Source: Thiotrichaceae bacterium
Lineage (GTDB): Bacteria > Pseudomonadota > Gammaproteobacteria > Thiotrichales > Thiotrichaceae
Length of the DNA: 43,907 nucleotides
Assembly (NCBI GenBank): GCA_023144895.1
Contig: JAGLEV010000013.1
Coordinates: 1-43,907 of the forward strand
Reading direction: 5' to 3'
Of the stretch, positions 1-8,326 are shown one piece after another. How positions within the stretch are numbered: position 1 is the stretch's first letter; every line of letters starts with the position of its first letter. The notes beneath the pieces were generated by a model. That model saw only the letters and a program-made list of their open reading frames with translations, did not search any database and was not told the origin of the DNA. A program made the translations under genes and the position numbers.

Positions 1-115
1 TGTGAGCTTGTCGCTTTTAAAGTAAGTGATGAATAATAGCACTAGCCTCAGCAAGCTAATAGCCATAATAAACTTGAATATCCTTGACCTATATTAAAGA
101 AGAGATATTGCAGAT

Positions 116-134
116 GATAATTATTATCGTTATC
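116..134 (+). promoter_or_regulatory. Fur box upstream of feoAB
   Basis: The 19 bases match the classical Fur consensus GATAATGATAATCATTATC at 16 of 19 positions by eye, with mismatches at positions 7, 10 and 14. It lies about 46 bases before the feoA start. Fur with Fe(II) normally represses feo at such sites, so iron limitation should induce the locus. A possible -35 (TTGACC, 84-89) lies just upstream, but no convincing -10 was found. Confidence 0.75.
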
Positions 135-180
135 ATAATATCAAATCAGCAACTCCTTCTATAGCGACCCGAGATTTAAG

Positions 181-402
181 ATGACACTTAATACATTAGG
201 AAAAGGACAGTCGGCGATGATTACCATCATTACAGCGGGCAAGGAATTAAGAAACCGCTTTAATTCGTTTGGTGTAGTCAAAGGTGCTGAAGTTCATGTG
301 AGTCAACATACTCTGGCAAGACAAACGATGGAAATCCGCATTAATAAAACACGGATGGCTTTACGTCTATCAGAAGCAGAGAAGGTCGGTATCATTAGAT
401 GA
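181..402 (+). CDS. feoA: FeoA, ferrous iron transport accessory protein
   Basis: A 73-residue small cytoplasmic protein of the FeoA family (SH3-like fold), normal in length for the family. It assists FeoB in Fe(II) uptake, probably by contacting the FeoB G domain. Typical FeoA features are the G-x-x-L-R-N-R-F region near residues 20-28, the VVKGAEV segment and the alternating strands that follow. The ATG at 181 has no strong Shine-Dalgarno; an internal ATG at 217 would cut the first strand. The stop overlaps the feoB start as ATGA, so translation is coupled. The Fur box upstream indicates iron repression. Confidence 0.9.
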   Translation: MTLNTLGKGQSAMITIITAGKELRNRFNSFGVVKGAEVHVSQHTLARQTMEIRINKTRMALRLSEAEKVGIIR

Positions 403-2504
403 AAACCATTAGGATAGCTTTAGTTGGACAGCCTAATGTCGGTAAAAGCTTCCTAATCAACTCTGTTGGCAATGTCAAACTAAGGGTAGGAAACTTTAGT
501 GGTGTTACAGTTGATAAAAAAACCATTAGTTTTACTCGTGATGGTTATGACTTTGAAGTCACCGATTTGCCAGGTTCTTATTCTCTAACCGATTACACTA
601 TCGAAGAGCGTATTACTAAAGAGTTTCTTGATAAGGGTGAGTATGACCTGATTCTGAATGTACTTGATTCAACCAATATTGAGCGCAACCTGTATTTAAC
701 AATGGAGCTATTGGCGCTCAATAAAAAAGTCGTTGTTGCCTTAAATATGCAAGATGAGGCGGTTAAAGAAGGGGTCAATATTGATGAAGTTCAGCTGAGT
801 AAATTGCTGGGTGTGCGTTGTGTACAAACTTCTGCTTTAGAAAAGACAGGTATTGAAGATTTAATAGAGGCAATGACTGCCACGGCAAACCAAGCCACTC
901 AAGACCTGCATTTACAGTTTAGTGATATCTACGAAGATGAAATAGATCACATTGCGATATTTTTAGGTGATAAAAACTATCACAGTGATCATGGCTTAAA
1001 AGCCGTTGCCATTAAGCTACTCAAGCAAGATAAAGATATTTACCTCAGTTTTCATGACCAGCCCATCTGGACAGAGTTACAGCCATTACTCAATAAATCC
1101 TATGAAAGACTTTATGCTCACTATCAAGTCAAAGATTTAGATGAAATTTTTCATGATGAAAAAAATGCGCTCGCTAAGGGGGCAGTTAAAGAATCCGTTA
1201 AATTCGATACGAGTAAAGAATCAGGGCTGACGGATAAAATTGATGCTGTTTTAACCAATAAGTTTATTGGCTTACCGATCTTTCTATTTTTAATGTGGGG
1301 TTTATTCCAGATTACTTTTGAGTGGGGTAGCATCCCAATGGATTGGATTGATGCTTTCTTTGGTCTATTAATTGACAATACAAAGTTATTTCTTGGAGAT
1401 ACGGCATTAGCTTCTGTTATTGCTGATGGTGCCATTGCGGGTGTGGGTGCTGTGATTCTATTTTTACCCAATATTGTTATTTTATTCACGGGGATAGCAC
1501 TATTAGAATCCACGGGATATATGGCAAGAGCTGCTTTCTTGTTGGATGGTTTCTTTCATAAATTTGGATTGCATGGTAAATCTTTTGTCCCTTTAGTGAG
1601 TGGTTTTGGTTGTTCTGTGCCTGCTTATATGGCGGCTCGAACTTTAAAAAATGATCGTGATCGATTGCTCACTTTATACATCACGGGTTTTATGAGCTGT
1701 GGTGCAAAACTGCCTGTTTATGTTTTAATTATTGGTGCTTTTATTCCCAAAGAATATGCAGGCAGCACACTTTTCGGTGTTTATATTTTTGGTGCTTTAC
1801 TGGGAATGCTAGCAGCAAAGATATTAAAAATAACTGTATTTAAGGGCGATGATGAACCCTTTGTCATGGAAATGCCAAAGTATCGATTACCGACTATAAA
1901 GTTACTTTATCAAACAGTTTCAGGCAAGGCATGGTCTTACTTGAGAAAGGCAGGAACCTATATTTTAGCGGCTTCCATTTTGATTTGGTTTGCTAGTAAT
2001 TACCCTAAGTTTCCAGAAGTTGAAGCACAATATGAGATAAAAATAGAGCAAGTTGCGGATAATAAAGAAAAGGCAAGGGCATTAAATAATGAGCTGGAAT
2101 TATATAAATTAGAAAATAGCTATCTTGGACAAATAGGACATGCAAGTGAGCCATTCTTTGCACCCCTTGGCTTTGATTGGCGGATGGCAGTTTCCTTGGA
2201 AACAGGCTTGGCGGCAAAAGAAATTGTTGTTGCTACTATGGGGGTTTTATATGGTCTAGGTGGTGATCAGGATGAAGGTAGTGAGGGTTTAGTTGCTCAA
2301 TTAAAGGCAAATATCAGCCTGCCTGCAGCGATTGCTTTTATACTCTTTGTGATGATTTACTTTCCTTGCTTAGCAGCATCGATGGTCTTTAGGCGAGAAG
2401 CAGGTGGTTGGAAGCACTGGGGCTATCTCTTTGTTTTCACAACAGGAACGGCATGGGTTTTAGCCTTTATTGCCTTTAATGTTTCAACCATGATTCTCTC
2501 ATGA
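399..2504 (+). CDS. feoB: FeoB, GTP-gated ferrous iron permease
   Basis: This 701-residue inner-membrane protein imports Fe(II). The N-terminal G domain shows G1 GQPNVGKS at residues 10-17, G3 DLPG at 56-59 and G4 NMQD at 116-119. A helical spacer follows to about residue 280. The membrane part then carries the two conserved Gate/cysteine segments SGFGCSVPAYMA and FMSCGAKLPVYVL, the hallmark of FeoB. It is shorter than the roughly 770-residue E. coli protein but within the family range. It starts at ATG 399 inside the feoA stop, and its own stop overlaps the next gene as ATGA. The three genes therefore form one coupled operon under the Fur box. Confidence 0.97.
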   Translation: MKTIRIALVGQPNVGKSFLINSVGNVKLRVGNFSGVTVDKKTISFTRDGYDFEVTDLPGSYSLTDYTIEERITKEFLDKGEYDLILNVLDSTNIERNLYLTMELLALNKKVVVALNMQDEAVKEGVNIDEVQLSKLLGVRCVQTSALEKTGIEDLIEAMTATANQATQDLHLQFSDIYEDEIDHIAIFLGDKNYHSDHGLKAVAIKLLKQDKDIYLSFHDQPIWTELQPLLNKSYERLYAHYQVKDLDEIFHDEKNALAKGAVKESVKFDTSKESGLTDKIDAVLTNKFIGLPIFLFLMWGLFQITFEWGSIPMDWIDAFFGLLIDNTKLFLGDTALASVIADGAIAGVGAVILFLPNIVILFTGIALLESTGYMARAAFLLDGFFHKFGLHGKSFVPLVSGFGCSVPAYMAARTLKNDRDRLLTLYITGFMSCGAKLPVYVLIIGAFIPKEYAGSTLFGVYIFGALLGMLAAKILKITVFKGDDEPFVMEMPKYRLPTIKLLYQTVSGKAWSYLRKAGTYILAASILIWFASNYPKFPEVEAQYEIKIEQVADNKEKARALNNELELYKLENSYLGQIGHASEPFFAPLGFDWRMAVSLETGLAAKEIVVATMGVLYGLGGDQDEGSEGLVAQLKANISLPAAIAFILFVMIYFPCLAASMVFRREAGGWKHWGYLFVFTTGTAWVLAFIAFNVSTMILS

Positions 2505-2980
2505 AAATTTGGTTACTGAGCTTTTTAGATCACTTCTGGATGTTGCTAAACTCAGTGGCTATTTTTGTTATATTAAGCGTTATTGTTATTGCTGTATTTA
2601 AGCTATTACGGCCTAAGCGTGCGGTATCACAAGATTTTTCTAAACCGATCACTCTGGGTCAGCCTCTCAATATTAAAGTCATTGCGGCAGAAGATCAGCA
2701 AAGTACTTTTCAACTTATTATGTCTTATGCCTTTGATACTCTTTATAAAAGAATCGCACGGTCTTTTATGCTCCTGATGATGATAGGCGCTTTAGTGATT
2801 AGTTTACTACCTGAATCATTGACTCACTATCTCATCTCGCTCAATATTTTAGGGTCTCATCTGGGAGGTCTTGGTTTTATAGCGCAAATCTCATCAGTCA
2901 TTATTCTTTATTTGTCTTTTAAATATATTTTTAATAAAGATGCCAAGTTAGTGGGAGGGGGTTGTGGTGGGTGTTCATAA
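2501..2980 (+). CDS. FeoB-coupled membrane protein with a Gly/Cys C-terminal tail
   Basis: A 159-residue membrane protein that I cannot assign firmly. About three to four hydrophobic segments are visible (near residues 12-36, 90-106, 112-122 and 126-145). The last eight residues are GGGCGGCS, a likely metal- or thiol-reactive tail on the cytoplasmic or periplasmic end. The layout loosely recalls one half of a two-repeat permease of the DUF318/SO_0444 type, but this is weak. The ATG sits in the feoB stop (ATGA overlap), so it is made together with FeoB. FeoC, the usual third gene, is absent, so this may be a different Feo accessory. The role is inference from position and the Cys tail only. 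Confidence 0.6.
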   Translation: MKIWLLSFLDHFWMLLNSVAIFVILSVIVIAVFKLLRPKRAVSQDFSKPITLGQPLNIKVIAAEDQQSTFQLIMSYAFDTLYKRIARSFMLLMMIGALVISLLPESLTHYLISLNILGSHLGGLGFIAQISSVIILYLSFKYIFNKDAKLVGGGCGGCS

Positions 2981-3337
2981 CCAGACAATCGTTTAGATGA
3001 GATTGATGGATATCAATTAGATGGTAGTACTTATTGTTTATCATACTCGTACATTAACCTGCTTAAAGTCTCTATCAATGAATCGTTAAGCGGTCATCTC
3101 TGTTGTTATTTTCACTCACAATAGAAAATACTATTACTCGTAAAATCCAGTTACTAACGACTTAAAATAGGTTGATGTACTACCTGCCTTCGTCAAAATG
3201 AAGACTCACTGCTCAGTATTTATTTGCGTATAGGGTTGATTCATCTGATTTGAAACCACTTATGCTTATTTTGAATTAACCTTGGCGAAGGGTCTTGGTG
3301 TTAGGCTTTAAATTTTTATTAAACTAAGGAAAAGATC
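2981..3337. other. Gene-free stretch between the feo operon and the Cys-tail peptide
   Basis: There are 357 bases with no open frame of note on either strand. No clear terminator hairpin with a T run, no Fur box and no repeat shared with the rest of the window was found. The end holds a usable Shine-Dalgarno (AAGGA near 3326-3330) for the next small gene. Confidence 0.6.
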
Positions 3338-3520
3338 ATGGAATTATTCAATAAAATAAAAAATGTACTTGTTAGCTCAACGGATGACAGTACAGCAAAA
3401 AATACGACAGAAACGGCAGAAACAAAGGTCGTTGATACAACAGAAGATAATGCTGTGGAAGTAGTCAAAGAGACGGATAAGCCGAAAGATAATTGCTGTG
3501 GTGGTAATTGCGGAGGTTAA
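3338..3520 (+). CDS. Small acidic protein with C-terminal CCGGNCGG motif
   Basis: A 60-residue protein without a signal peptide or membrane segment. An amphipathic start (residues 1-13) leads into an acidic, Thr/Glu/Asp/Val-rich low-complexity body. It ends DNCCGGNCGG, three cysteines within ten residues, which suggests metal or cluster binding. The tail resembles the GGGCGGCS end of the FeoB-coupled membrane protein upstream. FeoB-associated Cys-rich peptides are known in other bacteria, but those are membrane proteins, so this is not simply that family. An AAGGA ribosome site 7-12 bases ahead of the ATG supports translation. A role in iron or copper handling is inference. Confidence 0.6.
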   Translation: MELFNKIKNVLVSSTDDSTAKNTTETAETKVVDTTEDNAVEVVKETDKPKDNCCGGNCGG

Positions 3521-3566
3521 TGCTATGATTAGTTAGAACCTAACAGCTGCCAGAAAGTTATTGAAA

Positions 3567-4205
3567 ATGATAGAGATAGATCAGCGTAAATATGATGAGA
3601 ACCCACTGACTCGAACAGAAATTATTATTATTTCTCTCTTTGCGGTGGGCTTCTTGTTTATGCTTTCGATGGAAATGCTTAGTAATTATCAGCCAAGAAA
3701 ACTGGGAGCACTCTTTTTTATTCTATTTTGGATACCACTGCTTTTTATCCATGAATTTGGGCATGCACTCATGGCTAAATTTCTAGGTTGGGAAGTAAAA
3801 CAGATTCAAATAGGCTTTGGTTATACCCTTTTTAAAGGGAAAATCTTTGGCTCACCTCTGGAAATAAGAGCCATCCCACTGGAAGGCTTTGTAAATTGCC
3901 AGCCAAAAGTCAAAGATAATGTAACAATACAACAAGCTTATAACCGCTACCAAGAGGCATTAATTTATTTTGCAGGCCCTGCTGTAGAGCTTTTTATCTT
4001 TTTTGCCATCATGGCATATTTTGGTTCAAATTGGATGTTTTCAATGACTGATAATTATTTTCATATTGCTGTTCAGGCATTTTCATTTGCAGCATTAGCA
4101 GGAGCAGTGATGAATCTAATTCCTGTCGGTATTACCACTAAAGAAGGCACGATACCAAATGATGGACTGGGTATATTGACTTGCCTTTTTGGCAGAAAAA
4201 AATAG
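3567..4205 (+). CDS. M50-like membrane zinc metalloprotease
   Basis: A 212-residue polytopic protein (site-2-protease-like fold). The zinc site HEFGH lies near the end of the second hydrophobic helix, at about residues 62-66, followed by GHALMAKFLGW. The third ligand region NDG lies near the C-terminus (about residue 200) after the N-L-I-P signature, as in family M50. About four to five membrane helices are visible, and no PDZ domain is present. An in-frame TTG at 3561 is possible; the ATG at 3567 is chosen as more conventional. The substrate is unknown. Its place directly after two Cys-tail proteins and feoAB suggests a link to metal homeostasis or processing of a membrane regulator, which is inference. 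Confidence 0.75.
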   Translation: MIEIDQRKYDENPLTRTEIIIISLFAVGFLFMLSMEMLSNYQPRKLGALFFILFWIPLLFIHEFGHALMAKFLGWEVKQIQIGFGYTLFKGKIFGSPLEIRAIPLEGFVNCQPKVKDNVTIQQAYNRYQEALIYFAGPAVELFIFFAIMAYFGSNWMFSMTDNYFHIAVQAFSFAALAGAVMNLIPVGITTKEGTIPNDGLGILTCLFGRKK

Positions 4206-4280
4206 CTTTTTTAAAGACACCTAAAGGGATTTAAAATAGCTTATCCGTCAATACAAAGTAATGTTTGAGTTTTTCAAATC

Positions 4281-4769
4281 TTATTTATAATAATGACCCT
4301 TATAATAAATCCAACCACCTTTCTGCTTACCTCTAGGGTCATGGTGCGTCCAATGTAAAACACCGCCACGGGTATTCCATTCATAGCGACCCCGTATTTT
4401 AATCCTATCACCTTGACGAATAGGCGCTCTTTTAGCGAGGTCAATATTATGTGCGACCAGTAAGGTAATCTCGGGTGAGAGTTTCAGGAGGAATTTTTGA
4501 TGTTGATGACCTTTGGTATCATCTTTTAGGTTCTTAACGACAGTACCTTCAGCACTCATCCACCAACCTGATTTCTGTGATTGAGCCGATGCTTTGATTT
4601 TTTTAAGCGTATCATGGCGATTATCGACAACAGGTGAGCGCTTATCCGCAATACTGCTCTCTTTATAATTAGGGCTTTCATCGCCATAGTGCTTTTTATA
4701 GTAATCATAGGCAGTGACGGCAAGGAGGGCAATAACGGCAATACCAACCTTTCTCATTATTCTCTTCAT
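4281..4769 (-). CDS. DUF3465 family exported protein
   Basis: A 162-residue protein with an N-terminal hydrophobic segment (residues 8-21) that can serve as signal peptide or anchor. A linker follows to about residue 68. The C-terminal domain (about 70-160) matches DUF3465: A-E-G-x-V near 73, the GHQHQKF segment, then IRQGDRIKIRGRYEW and a WTHHDP motif before the final GGWIYY strand. The fold looks OB-like and the family has no assigned reaction. AAAGGA lies upstream of the ATG. It stands alone, convergent with the M50 gene on one side and 93 bases downstream of queA on the other. Confidence 0.8.
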   Translation of the reverse strand: MKRIMRKVGIAVIALLAVTAYDYYKKHYGDESPNYKESSIADKRSPVVDNRHDTLKKIKASAQSQKSGWWMSAEGTVVKNLKDDTKGHQHQKFLLKLSPEITLLVAHNIDLAKRAPIRQGDRIKIRGRYEWNTRGGVLHWTHHDPRGKQKGGWIYYKGHYYK

Positions 4770-4862
4770 AGTTATTTCCTTTTTCTAGCAGTTTTGTTCT
4801 CAATAATGCCCATTGCAGTGGTCATGAATTTTGCGTTGAATACAGAGACTTGTCAAAATAAA

Positions 4863-5888
4863 TTAATTGCCTTCTAGCCACATCGCATCACCATAGCTAA
4901 AAAATCGATAGTGTTGCTCGATAGCATGAGCATAGGCAGCCTTGATAGTCTCTGGTGTTGTGAAAGCAGAGACCAGCATTAATAACGTTGATTTGGGTAA
5001 ATGGAAGTTGGTAATCAGTGTATTGACAGTATAGATAGGATGACTAGGAGTAATAAATAAGCGGGTATCACCGCGATAAGGTTGGATCGTTCCTGTTTCT
5101 CCACTGGCGGCTTCAAGGCTGCGTAAGCTTGTTGTGCCGACGGCAATCACACGCCCATTACGTTGTTTGCATTGAGCAATAGCATCACAGCATTCCGTCG
5201 AAACATTAATCCACTCTGCATGCATTTTATGTTCACTGAGGTCTTCACACTTAACGGGCTGGAAGGTTCCCGCGCCAACATGTAGGGTAACTGTCGTGCT
5301 AGCCACACCTTTTTTCTTTAGAGCTGCTAGTAAACTTTTGTCAAAGTGTAGCCCTGCAGTAGGGGCGGCTACTGCACCAGGATTTTTAGCATAAACGGTC
5401 TGATAGCGTTGCTTATCATCGTCATCATCAGAGCGTTCAATATAAGGGGGTAGTGGAATATGTCCATAGCGCTCAAGTAGTTCAATAATTGGCTCATCAT
5501 TAAGAAATTTAAGCTGAAATAAATTACCTTCCCGTCCTGTCACTAGAATTTCAATATGACCTTCTAAAGTCAGTGTGCTACCTGCTTTGGGGGATTTACT
5601 AGCACGAACATGGGCAAGCACATGCCGCTCATCAACTAAGCGTTCGATCAGCACCTCAACTTTACCCCCCGTAGGTTTTTGACCGAATAAACGTGCTGGA
5701 ATCACCTGAGTATCATTAAAAACTAGTAAATCTTCAGGCTGAATAAGCTCCAAAATAGTACAAAAGGAGTGATCAACCAGTGTACCATTTTGCTTAACCG
5801 TTAATAAACGACTGTCCGTGCGGTTGGTCAATGGTTGCTGGGCAATAAGCTCAGCGGGTAAGTGATAATCAAAGTCAGATAGGTTCAT
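4863..5888 (-). CDS. queA: QueA, S-adenosylmethionine:tRNA ribosyltransferase-isomerase
   Basis: QueA converts preQ1 at tRNA position 34 to epoxyqueuosine using the ribosyl part of SAM, in the cytoplasm. The 341-residue protein starts NLSDFDYHLPAELIAQ and contains the family segments AAPTAGLHF and TLHVGAGTFQPV. It ends with the usual FYSYGDAM-type block, here FFSYGDAMW. Length agrees with the family (about 350). The frame opens at a TTG (5894), but the ATG at 5888 fits the family start better. The common partners tgt, yajC and secDF are not next to it here. It diverges from rluA, sharing a 135-base intergenic region. Confidence 0.97.
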   Translation of the reverse strand: MNLSDFDYHLPAELIAQQPLTNRTDSRLLTVKQNGTLVDHSFCTILELIQPEDLLVFNDTQVIPARLFGQKPTGGKVEVLIERLVDERHVLAHVRASKSPKAGSTLTLEGHIEILVTGREGNLFQLKFLNDEPIIELLERYGHIPLPPYIERSDDDDDKQRYQTVYAKNPGAVAAPTAGLHFDKSLLAALKKKGVASTTVTLHVGAGTFQPVKCEDLSEHKMHAEWINVSTECCDAIAQCKQRNGRVIAVGTTSLRSLEAASGETGTIQPYRGDTRLFITPSHPIYTVNTLITNFHLPKSTLLMLVSAFTTPETIKAAYAHAIEQHYRFFSYGDAMWLEGN

Positions 5889-6023
5889 GATCAATAGCTA
5901 GTGATAGTGAGAAGTGGCGAGAATAGAATAATCTGTCCCAACACTCAAGTTGTGTACTGAAAACAGTAGCCATATTTCTTTCTTTTCTGTAAGTTTCAGG
6001 GATTCTATTAATTTGTTGTAACT

Positions 6024-6743
6024 ATGATGATTCAAGACCAACCTGATCCGTACATTGTTCCTCATTGTGAGAAAGAAATTGAGGTACTGTATGAAGATGA
6101 GTATTTACTGTTAATTGATAAGCCTGATGGCTTATTGAGTGTGCCTGGGCGACATCCTTTAAATCACGATAGTATACATTCACGTCTATTGGCGTTGTAT
6201 CCAGAGATGGGCATGGCGCACCGTTTGGACTTGGATACATCAGGCTTGATGATTATTCCTCTGAATAAACCCACTTTGTCTGAAGTGAATAAGCTATTTC
6301 GAGAGCGAAAAATACATAAAACCTACACTGCCATTTTGGCAGGGCAACTAGAAAATGATAAAGGCAAGATTGACTTGCCGTTGATGTTTGATTGGCCTAA
6401 TCGTCCTTTACAGAAAGTGTGCCAGTCGATAGGTAAGGGGGCATTAACTTATTATCAAGTGCTAGAGCGCAATGTTGAAGAAAATACCACCACGGTTTTA
6501 TTTACGCCTATCACGGGGCGCTCACATCAATTGCGTATTCATAGTCGTGAACTAGGGCATCCTATTGTGGGCTGCGATATGTATGCAACACGGGAGATCT
6601 ATGAGCAGGGTAGTCGTCTTATGCTTCATGCGACACAGCTTTCATTTTTACACCCGATGACGAGTGAGCCATTAGTGCTTTGTTGTGAGCCCAATTTTAG
6701 TCAAGGTGTTTGTGGTGATTTGGAGCCATTGCCATGCGGGTAG
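6024..6743 (+). CDS. rluA: RluA, 23S rRNA/tRNA pseudouridine synthase
   Basis: This 239-residue enzyme isomerises uridine in 23S rRNA (U746 in E. coli) and in several tRNAs (U32). The catalytic loop HRLDLDTSG places the Asp nucleophile at residue 69. Blocks that match RluA rather than RluC or RluD are DWPNRP-x-QKVC (about residues 125-135), ITGRSHQLRIH and the N-terminal KPDGLLSVPGR. No S4 domain is present, as in RluA. Two ATG codons open the gene, and the first is used here. The 3' end overlaps the next gene by 10 bases, so the two are probably co-transcribed. Confidence 0.93.
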   Translation: MMIQDQPDPYIVPHCEKEIEVLYEDEYLLLIDKPDGLLSVPGRHPLNHDSIHSRLLALYPEMGMAHRLDLDTSGLMIIPLNKPTLSEVNKLFRERKIHKTYTAILAGQLENDKGKIDLPLMFDWPNRPLQKVCQSIGKGALTYYQVLERNVEENTTTVLFTPITGRSHQLRIHSRELGHPIVGCDMYATREIYEQGSRLMLHATQLSFLHPMTSEPLVLCCEPNFSQGVCGDLEPLPCG

Positions 6744-7603
6744 CTATTGCGTTTATGAGCTGTATCTTGATTTGGTCAACCACACCCTTAACGATTAGCT
6801 GGAGTGTAGAAGACACCACCGCCTTATTTTCAGTGACAACACGAATGATCTTAGGCACTGTATTCGCTACTGTGTTTAGTTTATTGCTCGGTAAGCGCTT
6901 TCAGCTTCACCTTAAAGCTTACTGGGCTTATCTTGCTTCAGGTATTGGTATTTATGGCTCAATGATCTTTGTCTATTGGGGTGCGCTCTATATTGATTCG
7001 GCTTGGATCGCGATTTTGTGGGGTTTGTCACCCATGGTGACAGGGGTTTTAGCCTATCGGTTTTTGGGTGAAAACTCTTTATCAAAGCATCGTTTAATCG
7101 GTGCCTCATTAGGCTTATTAGGTTTGTTGGTTATTTTTTACAAAGGGAGTCTCTATAGTGGCTCGACAGGTTTTGGCGTGGTGTTAATTCTCATGGGAGT
7201 TTTAGTGCAAACCAGCACAGCTGTCTGGATTAAGCATATTGATGCACAAATTGATGGGCTGATTATGTCCGCTGCAGGCTTGATTGTGAGTGTGCCATTT
7301 TTTATTCTGACTTGGTGGATTTTTGATGGCATGATTCCTGAAACTATTTCATCCCGAGCGACCTATTCGATTCTTTATCTAGCTTTTTTGGGTTCTGTTA
7401 TCGGCTTTTCTGCTTACTACTATCTTTTGAATCATGTTGAAGCTTCAAAAGTCTCTTTGATTGCCTTTATTACTCCTGTGAGTGCGTTATTTTTGGGGCA
7501 CTATTTAAACAATGAGCCGATTACTTTAGCCATTGCAGGAGGAACAGGGCTGATTCTATTGGGCTTGTTAAGTTATGAGTGGGGTAGTGTCTTAAGGAAA
7601 TAA
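6734..7603 (+). CDS. EamA/DMT-superfamily transporter
   Basis: A 289-residue inner-membrane protein with about ten hydrophobic helices arranged as two EamA repeats (roughly residues 1-135 and 147-285). Helix-end signatures such as YWGALYIDSAWIAILWGLSP in repeat one and SAYYYLLNHVEASKVSLIAF in repeat two are typical of drug/metabolite exporters. The substrate cannot be read from the sequence; relatives export amino acids, purines or other metabolites. The start overlaps the end of rluA by 10 bases. The following 242 bases up to the bacterioferritin gene hold no gene. Confidence 0.88.
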   Translation: MRVAIAFMSCILIWSTTPLTISWSVEDTTALFSVTTRMILGTVFATVFSLLLGKRFQLHLKAYWAYLASGIGIYGSMIFVYWGALYIDSAWIAILWGLSPMVTGVLAYRFLGENSLSKHRLIGASLGLLGLLVIFYKGSLYSGSTGFGVVLILMGVLVQTSTAVWIKHIDAQIDGLIMSAAGLIVSVPFFILTWWIFDGMIPETISSRATYSILYLAFLGSVIGFSAYYYLLNHVEASKVSLIAFITPVSALFLGHYLNNEPITLAIAGGTGLILLGLLSYEWGSVLRK

Positions 7604-7845
7604 TGATTCGTTCTTGTACCACAAGCCATGGTCTATTTCTGTGCTGTTCCTCGCGTTGATACTGTGATGTTGTGCCTCTAGAACCTGACTTTGTGATTGA
7701 AATATAAATCGGTAGACCGAATAATCCTTGTTGTGATTAGAAAAAAAGCAATTGTGCTTATACCTACATGAAATTATTAATAAAAAATAGATTGTGGTGT
7801 ATGGTTATAGGATATTATATATAAATAATCACTAGGAGGTGTGAA

Positions 7846-8313
7846 ATGAAAAGCAATAAAAAAATTATTGATAAGCTAAATTCATTATTGACAGGGGAGT
7901 TAACGGCTGCTGATCAGTATATGACGCATTCAAGAATGCTGGAAGACTTTGGTTTTTCAGTACTGCATAAACGTTTAGATAATGAATCAAAAGATGAGCA
8001 GGAACATGCTGATATTTTAGTAAAGCGTATTCTATTTTTAGAGGGCAAGCCTGATTTAGGATCACGAAATGAAATGTCAATTGGTGATAATGTTGAGGCA
8101 ATGTTTAAGAATGACTTAACACTTGAATATCAGGTGGCAGATCATTTGCGTGAGGTCATTGCGTTTTGTGAACAAGAGCAAGATTATGTGACCCGTCATT
8201 TGTTAGTACTCTTATTAAAAAATACAGAAGAGGATCATATGTACTGGTTAGAGCAACAGCTGGGTTTGATCAGTCGAGTGGGTTTACAGAATTACTTGCA
8301 GTCTAAGATGTAA
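7846..8313 (+). CDS. bfr: Bacterioferritin subunit with intact ferroxidase site, no haem Met
   Basis: A 155-residue four-helix iron-storage protein. All di-iron ligands are present: E18, E51, H54, E94 and, after a one-residue insertion, E128 and H131 (E. coli E127 and H130). The residue that ligates haem in E. coli Bfr, Met52, is Gln here, so this subunit should oxidise Fe(II) but not bind haem. A very strong Shine-Dalgarno (AGGAGGTG) precedes the ATG, suggesting high expression. It is followed after 13 bases by a second bfr with the opposite residue pattern. The two probably co-assemble into a 24-mer. Confidence 0.93.
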   Translation: MKSNKKIIDKLNSLLTGELTAADQYMTHSRMLEDFGFSVLHKRLDNESKDEQEHADILVKRILFLEGKPDLGSRNEMSIGDNVEAMFKNDLTLEYQVADHLREVIAFCEQEQDYVTRHLLVLLLKNTEEDHMYWLEQQLGLISRVGLQNYLQSKM

Positions 8314-8326
8314 GGAGGGTATTGAA

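Noticed and set aside
1-36. Frame reading CELVAFKVSDE then stop at the window edge
   Set aside because: It could be the end of an upstream gene, but eleven residues give no support.
1151-1513. 120-codon minus-strand frame within feoB
   Set aside because: It is a shadow of the FeoB membrane domain, with Ser/Asn/Ile-rich composition and no ribosome site.
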